Source: Helicobacter sp. NHP19-012
GTDB taxonomy: Bacteria; Campylobacterota; Campylobacteria; Campylobacterales; Helicobacteraceae
Direction: 5' to 3'
Assembly: GCF_019703325.1 (NCBI RefSeq)
Contig: NZ_AP024821.1
Location: 1 to 19,511 of the forward strand
Length of the DNA: 19,511 nucleotides
The notes under the pieces: model-generated
The model's database searches: none
What the model was told of the DNA's origin: nothing
What the model saw: only the letters and a program-made list of their open reading frames with translations
Shown: in pieces, positions 1 through 6,599 of the stretch
How the letters are laid out: the number at the start of each line of letters is the position of its first letter
How positions within the stretch are numbered: position 1 is the stretch's first letter
Translations under genes and position numbers: made by a program

Positions 1-263
1 ACATCTCACACCTTCAACACCGCACAATTAATCACTTACATCAAAAGCCCTAACACTAAAGAGTGGGGGCGTTGTTTAAACTCATTGAGCCTAGCCCAAA
101 AGACTTAGAAAACGCTAAACTCTACCAAGAAAAAATCTACATAGACTACTTTAAAAAATCTGTACCCAAATGTGATGCCTCTGATTATTTCGTGTATGTA
201 TTTGAGAGTATGCAAGAGTTGCATCAGTGGATAGAACAATATAGCCAAAAAGCCATTGCCTAA
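1..263 (+). pseudogene. 3' part of an unrecognised gene cut by the window edge, frameshifted
   Basis: I do not recognise the family. Bases 1-67 read well in frame 1 (ending ...SPNTKEWG), then coherent coding continues in frame 3 (ALFKLIEPSPKD... to QKAIA, stop 261-263). Joining them needs one more G in the G5 run at 65-69. The isolated open frame from the GTG at 63 has no ribosome binding site, so 63 is not a believable start. Read around a circle, this stretch continues the frame leaving the right edge (19269-19511), giving a protein or domain of about 165-170 residues placed directly after rep. A related 3' end (EWIEKYSQKVIV then stop) lies at 6430-6468. It is either a small gene downstream of rep or a C-terminal extension of Rep. 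That it is coding is fairly sure; its exact structure is not. Confidence 0.55.
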
Positions 264-382
264 AATTGCTCACAGCCGCTTTACAAACCAAAGCTAGCGT
301 TCTAGCACACTCCAAGCAATCCTAGAGCATTTTTAGCTTAAGTGTTTTTAAGTTTTTAAGGCACAATAGCACTAGCGGTTAA

Positions 383-416
383 GGGCGAGCCCTTAAAAGA
401 GCTCGCCCCCGTTTTT
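383..416 (+). terminator. Rho-independent terminator-like hairpin
   Basis: GGGCGAGC (383-390) pairs perfectly with GCTCGCCC (401-408) around a 10-base loop and is followed by GTTTTT at 411-416. It would end plus-strand transcription from the gene stopping at 263. On the minus strand the same stem lies directly after the stop codon of the small peptide, but there it lacks a good U-run. Confidence 0.6.
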
Positions 417-471
417 AGTATAATGGTGGGACGAATACCATTAAAACCGCTAATGCTAGCAACAATCGCAT
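415..471 (-). CDS. 18-residue hydrophobic peptide, candidate type I toxin
   Basis: The minus strand encodes MRLLLALAVLMVFVPPLY from an ATG at 471 to a TAA at 417-415. A perfect AGGAGG lies seven bases before the start, which is rare on this molecule. The peptide is one hydrophobic stretch with an Arg at position 2 and a terminal Tyr. It resembles the Ibs peptides of enterobacterial Ibs/Sib type I systems in length and pattern (M-R-L, central V-L, terminal Y). The ribosome binding site is buried in a strong hairpin (472-498), the coding end abuts another hairpin (383-408), and a TATAAT box on the opposite strand could start an antisense RNA. This is the arrangement of type I loci such as AapA/IsoA of H. 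pylori, though I see no sequence match to AapA. It could instead be a leader peptide. No experimental function is implied. Confidence 0.5.
   Translation of the reverse strand: MRLLLALAVLMVFVPPLY
419..424 (+). promoter_or_regulatory. TATAAT -10 box for a possible antisense RNA
   Basis: A perfect TATAAT lies on the plus strand inside the 3' end of the small peptide gene. Helicobacter sigma-80 promoters often lack a recognisable -35 box, so a -10 alone can be meaningful. A transcript starting near 431 would run antisense across the peptide gene and its ribosome binding site. No clear terminator for that RNA is visible. Confidence 0.4.
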
Positions 472-498
472 GGTGAAACCTCCTAACAGGAGGTCACC
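472..498 (-). promoter_or_regulatory. Hairpin sequestering the peptide's ribosome binding site
   Basis: CCTCCT (479-484) pairs with AGGAGG (488-493) across a three-base loop, and GGTGA (472-476) pairs with TCACC (494-498), leaving two bulged A residues. On the minus-strand RNA the ribosome binding site is one arm of this 11-bp stem and the stem ends next to the ATG at 471. Translation would need opening of the stem. Confidence 0.6.
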
Positions 499-631
499 CA
501 CTACACTCCCCAACCCTTAAGCAAGAAACCTAATACTCCAAATCGTCCCTAAGAGTTTCACCATTTGTACGCGCCAATTTTAACATTAAAATTTTTAACC
601 CCTCTTAAGCTTTTACTGCACACAAGACTAT

Positions 632-1006
632 ATGAATAAAGACATTATGAATCCCGTGCAACTGCGCAAACTAGCCAAACTAGATAGAGAAAAACACTGC
701 TTACTTTCAACTTGTGTTCTGTGTATAACGCTGTCAATAGAGTCCTACAAGAATACAGACATAGCTTTCGAGCAAAAGCGTGAGAGAGCTAGAATAGGTA
801 TTTACGACCAAAACCCCTAAGCAAAGTCCCCATACCCAAATGGCAAGAGCTAGGTTGCTATCGATATCATCAAAACAGCCCATACCTATGCCACAGACAA
901 ACCCAACAATGGGCTCAGTGTTTTTAACTATGAGAGCATGCAAGATAGAGCAAACAAGCAAATGGAGCGGGAGCTTGAGAAAATGGAGAGAAAATCTAAG
1001 CATTAA
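632..1006 (+). pseudogene. Decayed gene of unknown family
   Basis: No single frame is convincing, but protein-like stretches follow one another in different frames: from about 632 (MNKDIMNPVQLRKLAKLDRE), then about 714-770 (VYNAVNRVLQEYRHSF), and best 854-1006 (VAIDIIKTAHTY... to MERKSKH, stop 1004-1006). The last 50 residues are charged and helical near the end. This looks like a gene broken by several indels and stops. I do not recognise the family. The open frame on the opposite strand (734-1003) mirrors this one and is taken as a shadow. Confidence 0.4.
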
Positions 1007-1075
1007 ATATTATTTAAAATGATTAATAATTTTGATTAAAATTAATAAATTTAATTAAACTTTATAATTAAAACC
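1007..1075. other. AT-rich segment
   Basis: About 70 bases made almost only of A and T, with repeated TTAAT/ATTAA words, between the decayed gene and the inverted repeat at 1081. It could be a promoter or unwinding region; nothing more specific is visible. Confidence 0.3.
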
Positions 1076-1080
1076 CTTGC

Positions 1081-1137
1081 GTTTGCCACGCCTGTAGATA
1101 ACCATCCAAAAGCCAGAGCTGTTATGGCGTGGCAAAC
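1081..1137. repeat. Perfect 12-bp inverted repeat (hairpin)
   Basis: GTTTGCCACGCC (1081-1092) and GGCGTGGCAAAC (1126-1137) are perfect reverse complements with 33 bases between them. It lies downstream of the minus-strand Sel1 gene cluster and could be part of its transcription end, though no T-run follows on either side. Sequence after it (CCACGCAGCGT) resembles the stretch after the inverted repeat at 7797-7845, so the two may be copies of one element. Confidence 0.5.
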
Positions 1138-1219
1138 CCCACGCAGCGTAGCGGAGTGGTAGCCCACATGAACGCATAAGACCAACTAACCTCTTTAACA
1201 CGCTCATTATTTGCTATCC

Positions 1220-2080
1220 TTATTTGATATTTTTAATATACTGACAACCGGTTTGATTGCCTAAATCACAAGCTTTTTGGAAGTAATGCCGTGCCATTTC
1301 TTTATCCTGTCCCACACCGTTACCGTTTGCATACATCACTCCCAGATTTAAATAACCGTAACTATCCCCCATGTCTGCAGCTTTTTGGTAGTTCTGTAAG
1401 GCTTTTGAGTAGTCCTTTTCAACGCCTCGACCTCTCATGTACATCCCTCCTAGGTTGATATAACCATCAGTAAGCTCCATTTCTACGGCTTTTTGGAAGT
1501 ATTGCAGAGCTTTTGCGTAGTCTTGGACAACACCCCGACCATCTCTATACATCACTCCTAGGTTATCGTAACCGAAAGCATCACCCGTTTCTGCTGCTTT
1601 TTTGTAATACTGTACGGCTTTTGAGTAATCTTTTTCAACGCCTTGACCGTTTTCATACATTAATCCCAAATTGTAATAGCCTTCAGCACTCCCCATTTCT
1701 GCGGCTTTTTGGAAGTATTGCGCAGCTTTTGAGTAGTCTCGGACGACACCTTGACCCACTTTGTACATCACTCCCAAGTTGTTAGAAGCCTTAGCATCCC
1801 CCATTTCTGCGGCTTTTTGGAAGTATTTTAGAGCTTTTTCGTAGTCTTTTTCAACGCCTTGACCAGCTCTATACATCACTCCCAAGTTGTTAGAAGCACT
1901 AGCACTCCCCATTTCTGCTGCTTTTTGGAAGTATTGCGTAGCTTTTGAGTAGTCTTTGTTTTTATAGGCATCTCCAGCAAGATCAAAATACCGATCTGCC
2001 TCTCCACCTGCATAAACCCCACTCAAGCACAATGAGACCAGTAGTGTTGCCTGACACACACTCTTTAAAAAACTTGCCAT
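1220..2080 (-). CDS. Secreted Sel1-like repeat protein (Hcp-like)
   Basis: A 286-residue protein. Residues 1-24 form a signal peptide (hydrophobic core LLVSLCLSGVYA, cleavage after an A-x-A-like site). The rest is about seven Sel1-like repeats of 36 residues, each with the pattern Y-x-K-A-x-x-Y-F-Q-K-A-A-E-M-G-x-A, then N-L-G-V-M-Y-x-x-G-x-G-V. Sel1 repeats are helix pairs that act as protein-binding scaffolds; Helicobacter Hcp proteins are secreted and immunogenic. Unlike typical Hcp repeats, only the last repeat has the cysteine pair (CDLGNQTGC); the inner repeats have alanine there. The start is supported by AAAGGGG before the ATG. It is the last gene of a five-gene minus-strand row, 118 bases after the previous one. 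The exact binding partner cannot be inferred. Confidence 0.9.
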   Translation of the reverse strand: MASFLKSVCQATLLVSLCLSGVYAGGEADRYFDLAGDAYKNKDYSKATQYFQKAAEMGSASASNNLGVMYRAGQGVEKDYEKALKYFQKAAEMGDAKASNNLGVMYKVGQGVVRDYSKAAQYFQKAAEMGSAEGYYNLGLMYENGQGVEKDYSKAVQYYKKAAETGDAFGYDNLGVMYRDGRGVVQDYAKALQYFQKAVEMELTDGYINLGGMYMRGRGVEKDYSKALQNYQKAADMGDSYGYLNLGVMYANGNGVGQDKEMARHYFQKACDLGNQTGCQYIKNIK

Positions 2081-2490
2081 CTTTTCCCCTTTACTATCCT
2101 TGTATCTAAGATTGTAAAATATTCTAAAGACTCAAACTTTTATAGCTCCAACAAAAACCATATATAACCGACACACAGCCCATTTTCTCAACAAACTTTC
2201 AAGGATGCATTTTTGCCAAGGAAGCACAAGAATCCTTATCACCCATATCACAAGCTTTTTGGTAATATTCTTGAGCTTTTTGAGTACTTTTTGGAATACC
2301 TCGACCATTTTCATACATGTACGCCAAACTACTATAGGCTTCAGCATATCCCATATTTGCCGCTTTCTGAAAATATTCTGCAGCTTTTCTGTAATCTTGA
2401 ATAACACCCTCGCCTGTATAGTACATGACTCCCAGATTAACATAAGCAGAACCCCCACCTGCATCTATAGACTTTTGATAGTATTCTAGA

Positions 2491-2565
2491 GCTTTTGAAT
2501 AGTCTTGTGCAACGCCTCGACCATTTTGGTACATAGAGCCCAAATTACTATAAGCAGCAGCTTTT
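2491..2565. repeat. 75-bp perfect direct repeat, copy 1
   Basis: Identical to 2719-2793, offset 228 bp. It encodes the stretch KAAAYSNLGSMYQNGRGV plus AQDYSKA in two separate Sel1 repeats of the same gene, while neighbouring repeats differ in sequence. Perfect identity suggests a recent duplication or gene conversion. Confidence 0.85.
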
Positions 2566-2718
2566 GCCTCACTATTCCCTACCTCTATAGCCTTTTTGAA
2601 ATATTCTAGAGTTTTGGAATAGTCCTTGGGGACACCTTGACCATGCTCAAACATATACCCAAGGTTAAGGTAAGCTTCAGCATATCCAAGATCTTTGGCT
2701 TTCAAATAATAGGCAACG

Positions 2719-2793
2719 GCTTTTGAATAGTCTTGTGCAACGCCTCGACCATTTTGGTACATAGAGCCCAAATTACTATAAGCAGCAGCTTTT
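2719..2793. repeat. 75-bp perfect direct repeat, copy 2
   Basis: Second copy of 2491-2565. Recombination between the copies would remove 228 bp, exactly 76 codons, keeping the frame and shortening the protein by about two Sel1 repeats. Confidence 0.85.
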
Positions 2794-3868
2794 ATTTCAT
2801 TATCTCCTTTTTCTGCAGCTTTTTGGTAGTACTCCAAGGCCTTGGAGTAGTCTTGAGAGAGACCTTTCCCATGTTCGTACATGCTCCCCAAGTTATAAAA
2901 AGCACTGCTATTCCCCATCTCTACAGCTTTTTGGAGGTATTGCACGGCTTTAGAATAATTTTTTTCATCATAAGCTTTATGTGCAATATCAAGATACTTA
3001 TCCGCCTCTTCATTGTTATTTGCATGGTTTGGCTCACTTTTAGGCGTGGCACCATATCTTTTTGCCCTCCAACAAGCCCCTTGAAAGCCCAAATCACAAG
3101 ACTTTTGGTAGTATTGCCCCGCTATTTTCATATCCGCTTTAACTCCTTGGCCGGATCGATACATCTCAGCCAAAGCGTAGTAACCCGCCGGCTCTCCCAT
3201 GTCTATGGCTTTTTTAAAATATTGCATGGCTTTAGGATAATCTGGGTGATCGCTTGGTCTATGTGGTTCTGAATACATGAGCCCTAAACTAACATAAGCC
3301 AAAGCATCCCCACTATCTCCTGCTTTTTTATAGGCTTGCATGGTTTGTTGATAGTATTGTGTGGCTTTAACCGTATCTCTTTTTACCCCACCTTGGCCAA
3401 GTTCATACATCTGCCACAAGATTCTATAGGCCAAAGCACTCCCCATTTTAGCGGCTTGTTGGTAGTATTGCATGGCTTTTTGATGGTCTTTTTGGACAAA
3501 TTGAGACATGTTGCCCAAGCCGATATAACCACGCGCATCTCCCATGTCTGCTGCTTTTTGGTAGTATTGTGTGGCTTTTGCCATATCTTTTTTACCCCAT
3601 CGCCCAGTTTATACAAATCCCCTAAATTGACATAAGCCCGAGCACTCCCCATTTTGGCGGCTTGTTGGTCGTACTCTAAAGCCTTAGCATAATCGCCGGC
3701 CATATACGCCTTTCTTGCCAAATCAAGGGTTTGCTTCACTTGATCGCTGACCCCCACGCCCCCTAAACAAGTGGCACTGATGAACACCACACCCATTAAT
3801 CTTTGAAACACACTTGCCACTCTGTGATCCTTATGTTGAACTTTCACTTTTCGGTTGTTTAAAATACT

Positions 3869-4477
3869 TTAGGGATGAGACTTAGCTAGAGCATCGCAAG
3901 CATCGCTATTGCCCATATCACAAGCTTTTTGTTCATAACTTCTCTCCTTTTGTTCATCTTGCACTACACCCCATCCCATTTGATACATGCTAGCCAAGCC
4001 TAAAAACCCTTCAGCATTCCCCATATCTGCTGCTTTTTGGAAGTATTGCAGGGCTTTAGCCGCTTCTTTTTGTCCTGGAGCATATAATAAGTTGTCTAAA
4101 AGGGCTTCTTCTGTGTTTTTTGTGCTTTTAGTGTTTTTAGCAACACTTTTGCCATCACGGTACATAAAACCTAAAGAGGCATATGCGCTAGCATTCCCCA
4201 TATCCCCAGCTTTTTGGTAGTATTGCATGGCTTTTTTGTAGTCTTGAGGGACACCTGTACCATTTGCATACATCGACCCTAAGTTGTTATACCCATCAGC
4301 ATTTCCCATGTCTGCCGCTTTTTGGAAGTACTCTAAAGCTTTTGCGTAATTCTTTTCACCATAAGCCTTATTCGCAATGTCAAAATACTGATCCGCTTCT
4401 CCATTTGCATACACACCCCCCACACAAACCGCACCAAGTAAAACCACACCAACCAATCTTTTAAACACGCTTTTCAT
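3869..4477 (-). CDS. Secreted Sel1-like repeat protein (Hcp-like)
   Basis: A 202-residue protein with a signal peptide of about 25 residues (MKSVFKRLVGVVLLGAVCVG..., ending V-Y-A-N) and four to five Sel1-like repeats. One repeat is interrupted by a polar insertion of about 25 residues (about 112-138, with KNTKSTKNTEEALLDNL). The final repeat has the cysteine pair CDMGNSDAC and ends ALAKSHP, parallel to SLAKMHP in the next gene. The start is supported by AAGGAT just upstream of the ATG. It is the middle gene of the minus-strand row, 28 bases after the gene ending at 4506 and 48 bases before the GTG at 3820, so co-transcription is likely. Predicted to be exported; partner unknown. Confidence 0.9.
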   Translation of the reverse strand: MKSVFKRLVGVVLLGAVCVGGVYANGEADQYFDIANKAYGEKNYAKALEYFQKAADMGNADGYNNLGSMYANGTGVPQDYKKAMQYYQKAGDMGNASAYASLGFMYRDGKSVAKNTKSTKNTEEALLDNLLYAPGQKEAAKALQYFQKAADMGNAEGFLGLASMYQMGWGVVQDEQKERSYEQKACDMGNSDACDALAKSHP

Positions 4478-4505
4478 CTACCATCCTTGTATCCAAGATA
4501 TAAAC

Positions 4506-5237
4506 CTACCTTAACGCTTCCACAGCCCCCATCGCCTCCTCATTGCCAAACTCCACAGCTTTATTGAGGAATTTTAGGGCTTTCTTTTTCTTAACAGAGG
4601 TGCCAATCCCTTCTTTATAAGCCATGCCAATTCTGTAGAGTACCACCCCAACCACTTTCCTTGTGATAGGGTATTTCTTAAATTGTCCCACTTTTAAACG
4701 GCCAAGGTTAATCGTGTGGGCAAAAGGGGAGGCCACAAGGATTCCCACAAGTCCCAAGACTGGGCTTTTTTCGCTCGCTAGCGTAGCTTGCCCGCTTGTG
4801 CCTAAACCTAAAATGATTTTTCTGTAGTCTTTTAAGGCTTTTTTAGGATCTCTTGGCACACCTAGACCCTGTTGCTCTATATCAGCAAGCCCTAAACTAG
4901 ACATCAAACTTGCAGCAAAGTTATTGTCCGTGTTGTTTTGCATATACACCAAGCCCTCTCCTTTGAGCACCCCCTCAAACAACATCCTTGCCTTAAAGGG
5001 ATCAGCCTTGCACCCAAGCCCCTTCATCAGCAAATTCGCTAAAAGAGCGGTGCCTAAATTGTTCTTTTGATCGTAAGCTTGGCTGTAGGCTTGGTAAGCT
5101 TGTGCATATTGTTTTTTTGCCTCCGCCTGCATGCCAAGTTGCACCAAATCATCGCCTGCTGTCTCTGCCCCTAAGCGTGCCATCACAAATAAAGCCAAAC
5201 AAAAACAAACAACCCATTTTTTTACTAAAGCACCCAT
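4506..5237 (-). CDS. Secreted Sel1-repeat-containing protein
   Basis: A 243-residue protein with a signal peptide (VVCFCLALFVMARLGAETAG; cleavage near residue 24). Sel1/TPR-like helices are recognisable at the N-terminal side (QYAQAYQAYSQAYDQKNNLGTALLANLLMKGLG) and at the C-terminus (IGMAYKEGIGTSVKKKKALKFLNKAVEFGNEEA). Between them is a non-repeat segment (about 90-190) with a hydrophobic patch, LGLVGILVASPF. It is a paralogue of the neighbouring gene at 5256-6272: the C-terminal 50 residues match closely (IGMAYKEG.GT.VK.KKA..FL.KA..FGN..A). Start supported by AGGAAG before the ATG. 18 bases separate it from the upstream gene. The two form a subfamily distinct from the long regular Sel1 proteins. 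Function unknown. Confidence 0.85.
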   Translation of the reverse strand: MGALVKKWVVCFCLALFVMARLGAETAGDDLVQLGMQAEAKKQYAQAYQAYSQAYDQKNNLGTALLANLLMKGLGCKADPFKARMLFEGVLKGEGLVYMQNNTDNNFAASLMSSLGLADIEQQGLGVPRDPKKALKDYRKIILGLGTSGQATLASEKSPVLGLVGILVASPFAHTINLGRLKVGQFKKYPITRKVVGVVLYRIGMAYKEGIGTSVKKKKALKFLNKAVEFGNEEAMGAVEALR

Positions 5238-5255
5238 CTTTTCTTCCTACTAAAT

Positions 5256-6272
5256 TTATAATAAGCCCCGCAATGCTTCAATCGCCTTTTGATTGCCAAA
5301 ATCCCGCGCCTTTTCTAAAAACTCAATGGCTTTTTTGCGTTTCACATGCGTCCCTCTGCCCTCTTTATACGCCATGCCAATTTTATAAAGGGCAATGCTG
5401 ATGAGCTGCTTGGCATAGGGGTCTTTAGTGGCTGAAGGGTCAAGGGCTTTTAAATTGATGGCACGAGAGGCCATAGAGTAACCAAACCCTAGCGTTACCG
5501 CATTGAGTAACTGCCCTGAAGTCGTGGTTCCCCAATTTGCCCCGATGTTTCTTAGAATGAGCCGATACAACTTAAAGGACTCTTTGGGGTTTGTTTTTTC
5601 ATAGATTTGTGCAAGGCCTAACCGTGCGGTGATCCGTGCTAGAGCCACTGAGGAGTGCATAAAATCCGCCCCATGCCATGCATAGTAAGAAGTCTTGTAA
5701 TTCACGGCAGAATCTTTCACCGCAGCATTGCTGAGGACCTTGTTAAAGTAGGTCTCTGCCCTTGCTGTGTTTTTTTCCACTCCCTTGCCCTCTGCATACA
5801 ATCCCCCCAAAAGGGCACTGCCAAACATATCCCCTGCTCTGTCTGCGGCTAAAAACGCATCAAAGGCTTGTTTGTATTGTTGCTCGCTCTGGGCCATAAG
5901 CCCTTTTTGCACATCGGGGCTTAACTGAATTTCGTGGGTTTCACACACCGAAGCCGCGCTAAAAAGCACCATTAAAGAAAATAAACCTGACCCTGAGTCA
6001 TCCTCGTCGTAGGTGTTGTAGGGTCTTAACAAAGATCTGCTATAGGCATCAGAAAATTTTTGTGCCCTGATACAAGCGGGCGAAGTCCCCGGATTGGCTT
6101 GTCTAACTAGACCTTGTTGTAACGAAGGGTTAATCCCTTCACCTTGTTGCAGTGAAGGATTAGCACTACCATCTTGCTGTGAAGAGGGATTAATCCCTTC
6201 AAAAGCGTTTAGAGAGGTTATTAGAGAGAGAGAGAGAGAGAGAGAGAAGGCAAAAACGGCGTGTGTTTTCAT
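5256..6272 (-). CDS. Phase-variable secreted Sel1-repeat-containing protein
   Basis: Translation most likely begins at ATG 6272, giving 338 residues with signal peptide MKTHAVFAFSLSLSLSLITS. The open frame extends upstream to 6461, but that stretch is antisense to a gene remnant and has no signal peptide. AGG lies six bases before the ATG. The SLSLSLSL part of the signal peptide is encoded by twelve CT units (6223-6246), so gain or loss of one unit would shift the frame; as given, the gene is in frame (ON). The mature N-terminus has three near-repeats of INPSxQQ/NPSLQQGEG (about 6105-6195). Then comes a hydrophobic patch (GLFSLMVLFSAASV), a Sel1 repeat (SALLGGLYAEGKGVEKN), a linker, and a C-terminal Sel1 repeat shared with its paralogue at 4506-5237. 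It heads the five-gene minus-strand row. Confidence 0.85.
   Translation of the reverse strand: MKTHAVFAFSLSLSLSLITSLNAFEGINPSSQQDGSANPSLQQGEGINPSLQQGLVRQANPGTSPACIRAQKFSDAYSRSLLRPYNTYDEDDSGSGLFSLMVLFSAASVCETHEIQLSPDVQKGLMAQSEQQYKQAFDAFLAADRAGDMFGSALLGGLYAEGKGVEKNTARAETYFNKVLSNAAVKDSAVNYKTSYYAWHGADFMHSSVALARITARLGLAQIYEKTNPKESFKLYRLILRNIGANWGTTTSGQLLNAVTLGFGYSMASRAINLKALDPSATKDPYAKQLISIALYKIGMAYKEGRGTHVKRKKAIEFLEKARDFGNQKAIEALRGLL
6223..6246. repeat. (AG)12 / (CT)12 dinucleotide tract in signal peptide
   Basis: Twelve AG units on the plus strand (CT on the coding minus strand), eight to nine codons after the ATG at 6272. Slipped-strand mispairing changes the count by one or two units and so switches the frame. 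The same design, CT repeats in a signal peptide, controls the H. pylori outer membrane protein gene oipA (hopH). Confidence 0.9.
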
Positions 6273-6386
6273 GAGCACCTGTGGATAAAAAAATTGCCTA
6301 GATTCTAGCACAATCACATGCGATTTATGTAAATCATACAAGAAAAATTTTAATATGGCTTGGGCTAATCTAAAAACAAGTAGTCT

Positions 6387-6410
6387 ATCTCTCTTCCTCA
6401 CAGCACAGAG
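6387..6410. repeat. 24-bp direct repeat, left copy
   Basis: Matches 7789-7812 with two mismatches (ATCTCTCT.CC.CACAGCACAGAG). The two copies bracket the plus-strand Sel1 gene at 6600-7664. Confidence 0.6.
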
Positions 6411-6420
6411 TTTTTCTCTA

Positions 6421-6468
6421 CATCCGAAAGAGTGGATAGAAAAATACAGCCAAAAAGTCATTGTCTAA
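6421..6468 (+). pseudogene. Remnant of the 3' end of the gene at 1-263
   Basis: The plus strand reads HPKEWIEKYSQKVIV then stop (6466-6468), closely matching the end of the frame at 1-263 (QWIEQYSQKAIA then stop). The DNA just after the stop is also similar (AAATTGC.CA). Only the last dozen codons are recognisable, so it is a leftover of a duplication or recombination. Confidence 0.6.
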
Positions 6469-6553
6469 ATTGCCCATAAAGGCCAATTAAGCTCCGCTCT
6501 ATGTAACGATACCTAACAAGCTTTTATGTTACAATGTATTAGTTAGTCTGTCT

Positions 6554-6587
6554 GCTATGGCAATTAAGATGCTATAGCAATTAAGAA
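6554..6587. repeat. 17-bp tandem repeat, two copies
   Basis: GCTATGGCAATTAAGAT (6554-6570) is followed at once by GCTATAGCAATTAAGAA (6571-6587). The second copy runs into the ribosome binding site of the Sel1 gene starting at 6600. It could be an operator or a slippage site that changes promoter spacing; a TACAAT at 6530-6535 is a possible -10 box. Confidence 0.55.
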
Positions 6588-6599
6588 AGGATTGTGTGT

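Larger units (their letters stand above)
2199..3820 (-). pseudogene. Long Sel1-like repeat protein, frameshifted; fusion of two Sel1 genes
   Basis: Reads from GTG 3820 (AAGGA seven bases upstream, leader like its neighbours: VASVFQRLMGVVFISATCLGG) to a TGA at 2199-2201. One base is missing in the A6 run at 3588-3593: with A7 the frame reads GDGVKKDMAKATQYYQ and gives about 540 residues. As it stands, the 461-residue frame from ATG 3584 has no signal peptide. Two blocks are visible. The first ends in a cysteine-paired cap (CDLGFQGACW) and a hydrophilic linker (about 3000-3060); the second starts like the mature N-terminus of a separate Sel1 protein (EEADKYLDIAHKAYDEKNYS, compare the gene at 3869-4477) and ends in its own cap (CDMGDKDSC). 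So two genes appear to have fused. A 75-bp perfect direct repeat lies in the second block. Role presumably as for the other Hcp-like proteins. Confidence 0.8.

Noticed and set aside
65..69. G5 run as a phase-variation tract
   Set aside because: Five bases are too short for efficient slippage; a sequencing or decay explanation is likelier.
734..1003. 89-residue minus-strand hydrophobic frame
   Set aside because: The opposite strand holds recognisable remains of a charged protein; the hydrophobic frame is its mirror.
2132..2464. 110-residue minus-strand frame overlapping the long Sel1 gene
   Set aside because: It is an out-of-frame shadow; the Sel1 repeats lie in the other frame.
6280..6288. 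DnaA box (TGTGGATAA)
   Set aside because: A single exact match right before a gene start, with no cluster of boxes or AT-rich unwinding region; the origin is clearly at the iterons.
6273..6461. Upstream extension of the phase-variable Sel1 gene
   Set aside because: It is antisense to a gene remnant (6421-6468), adds no signal peptide, and ATG 6272 gives a proper one.
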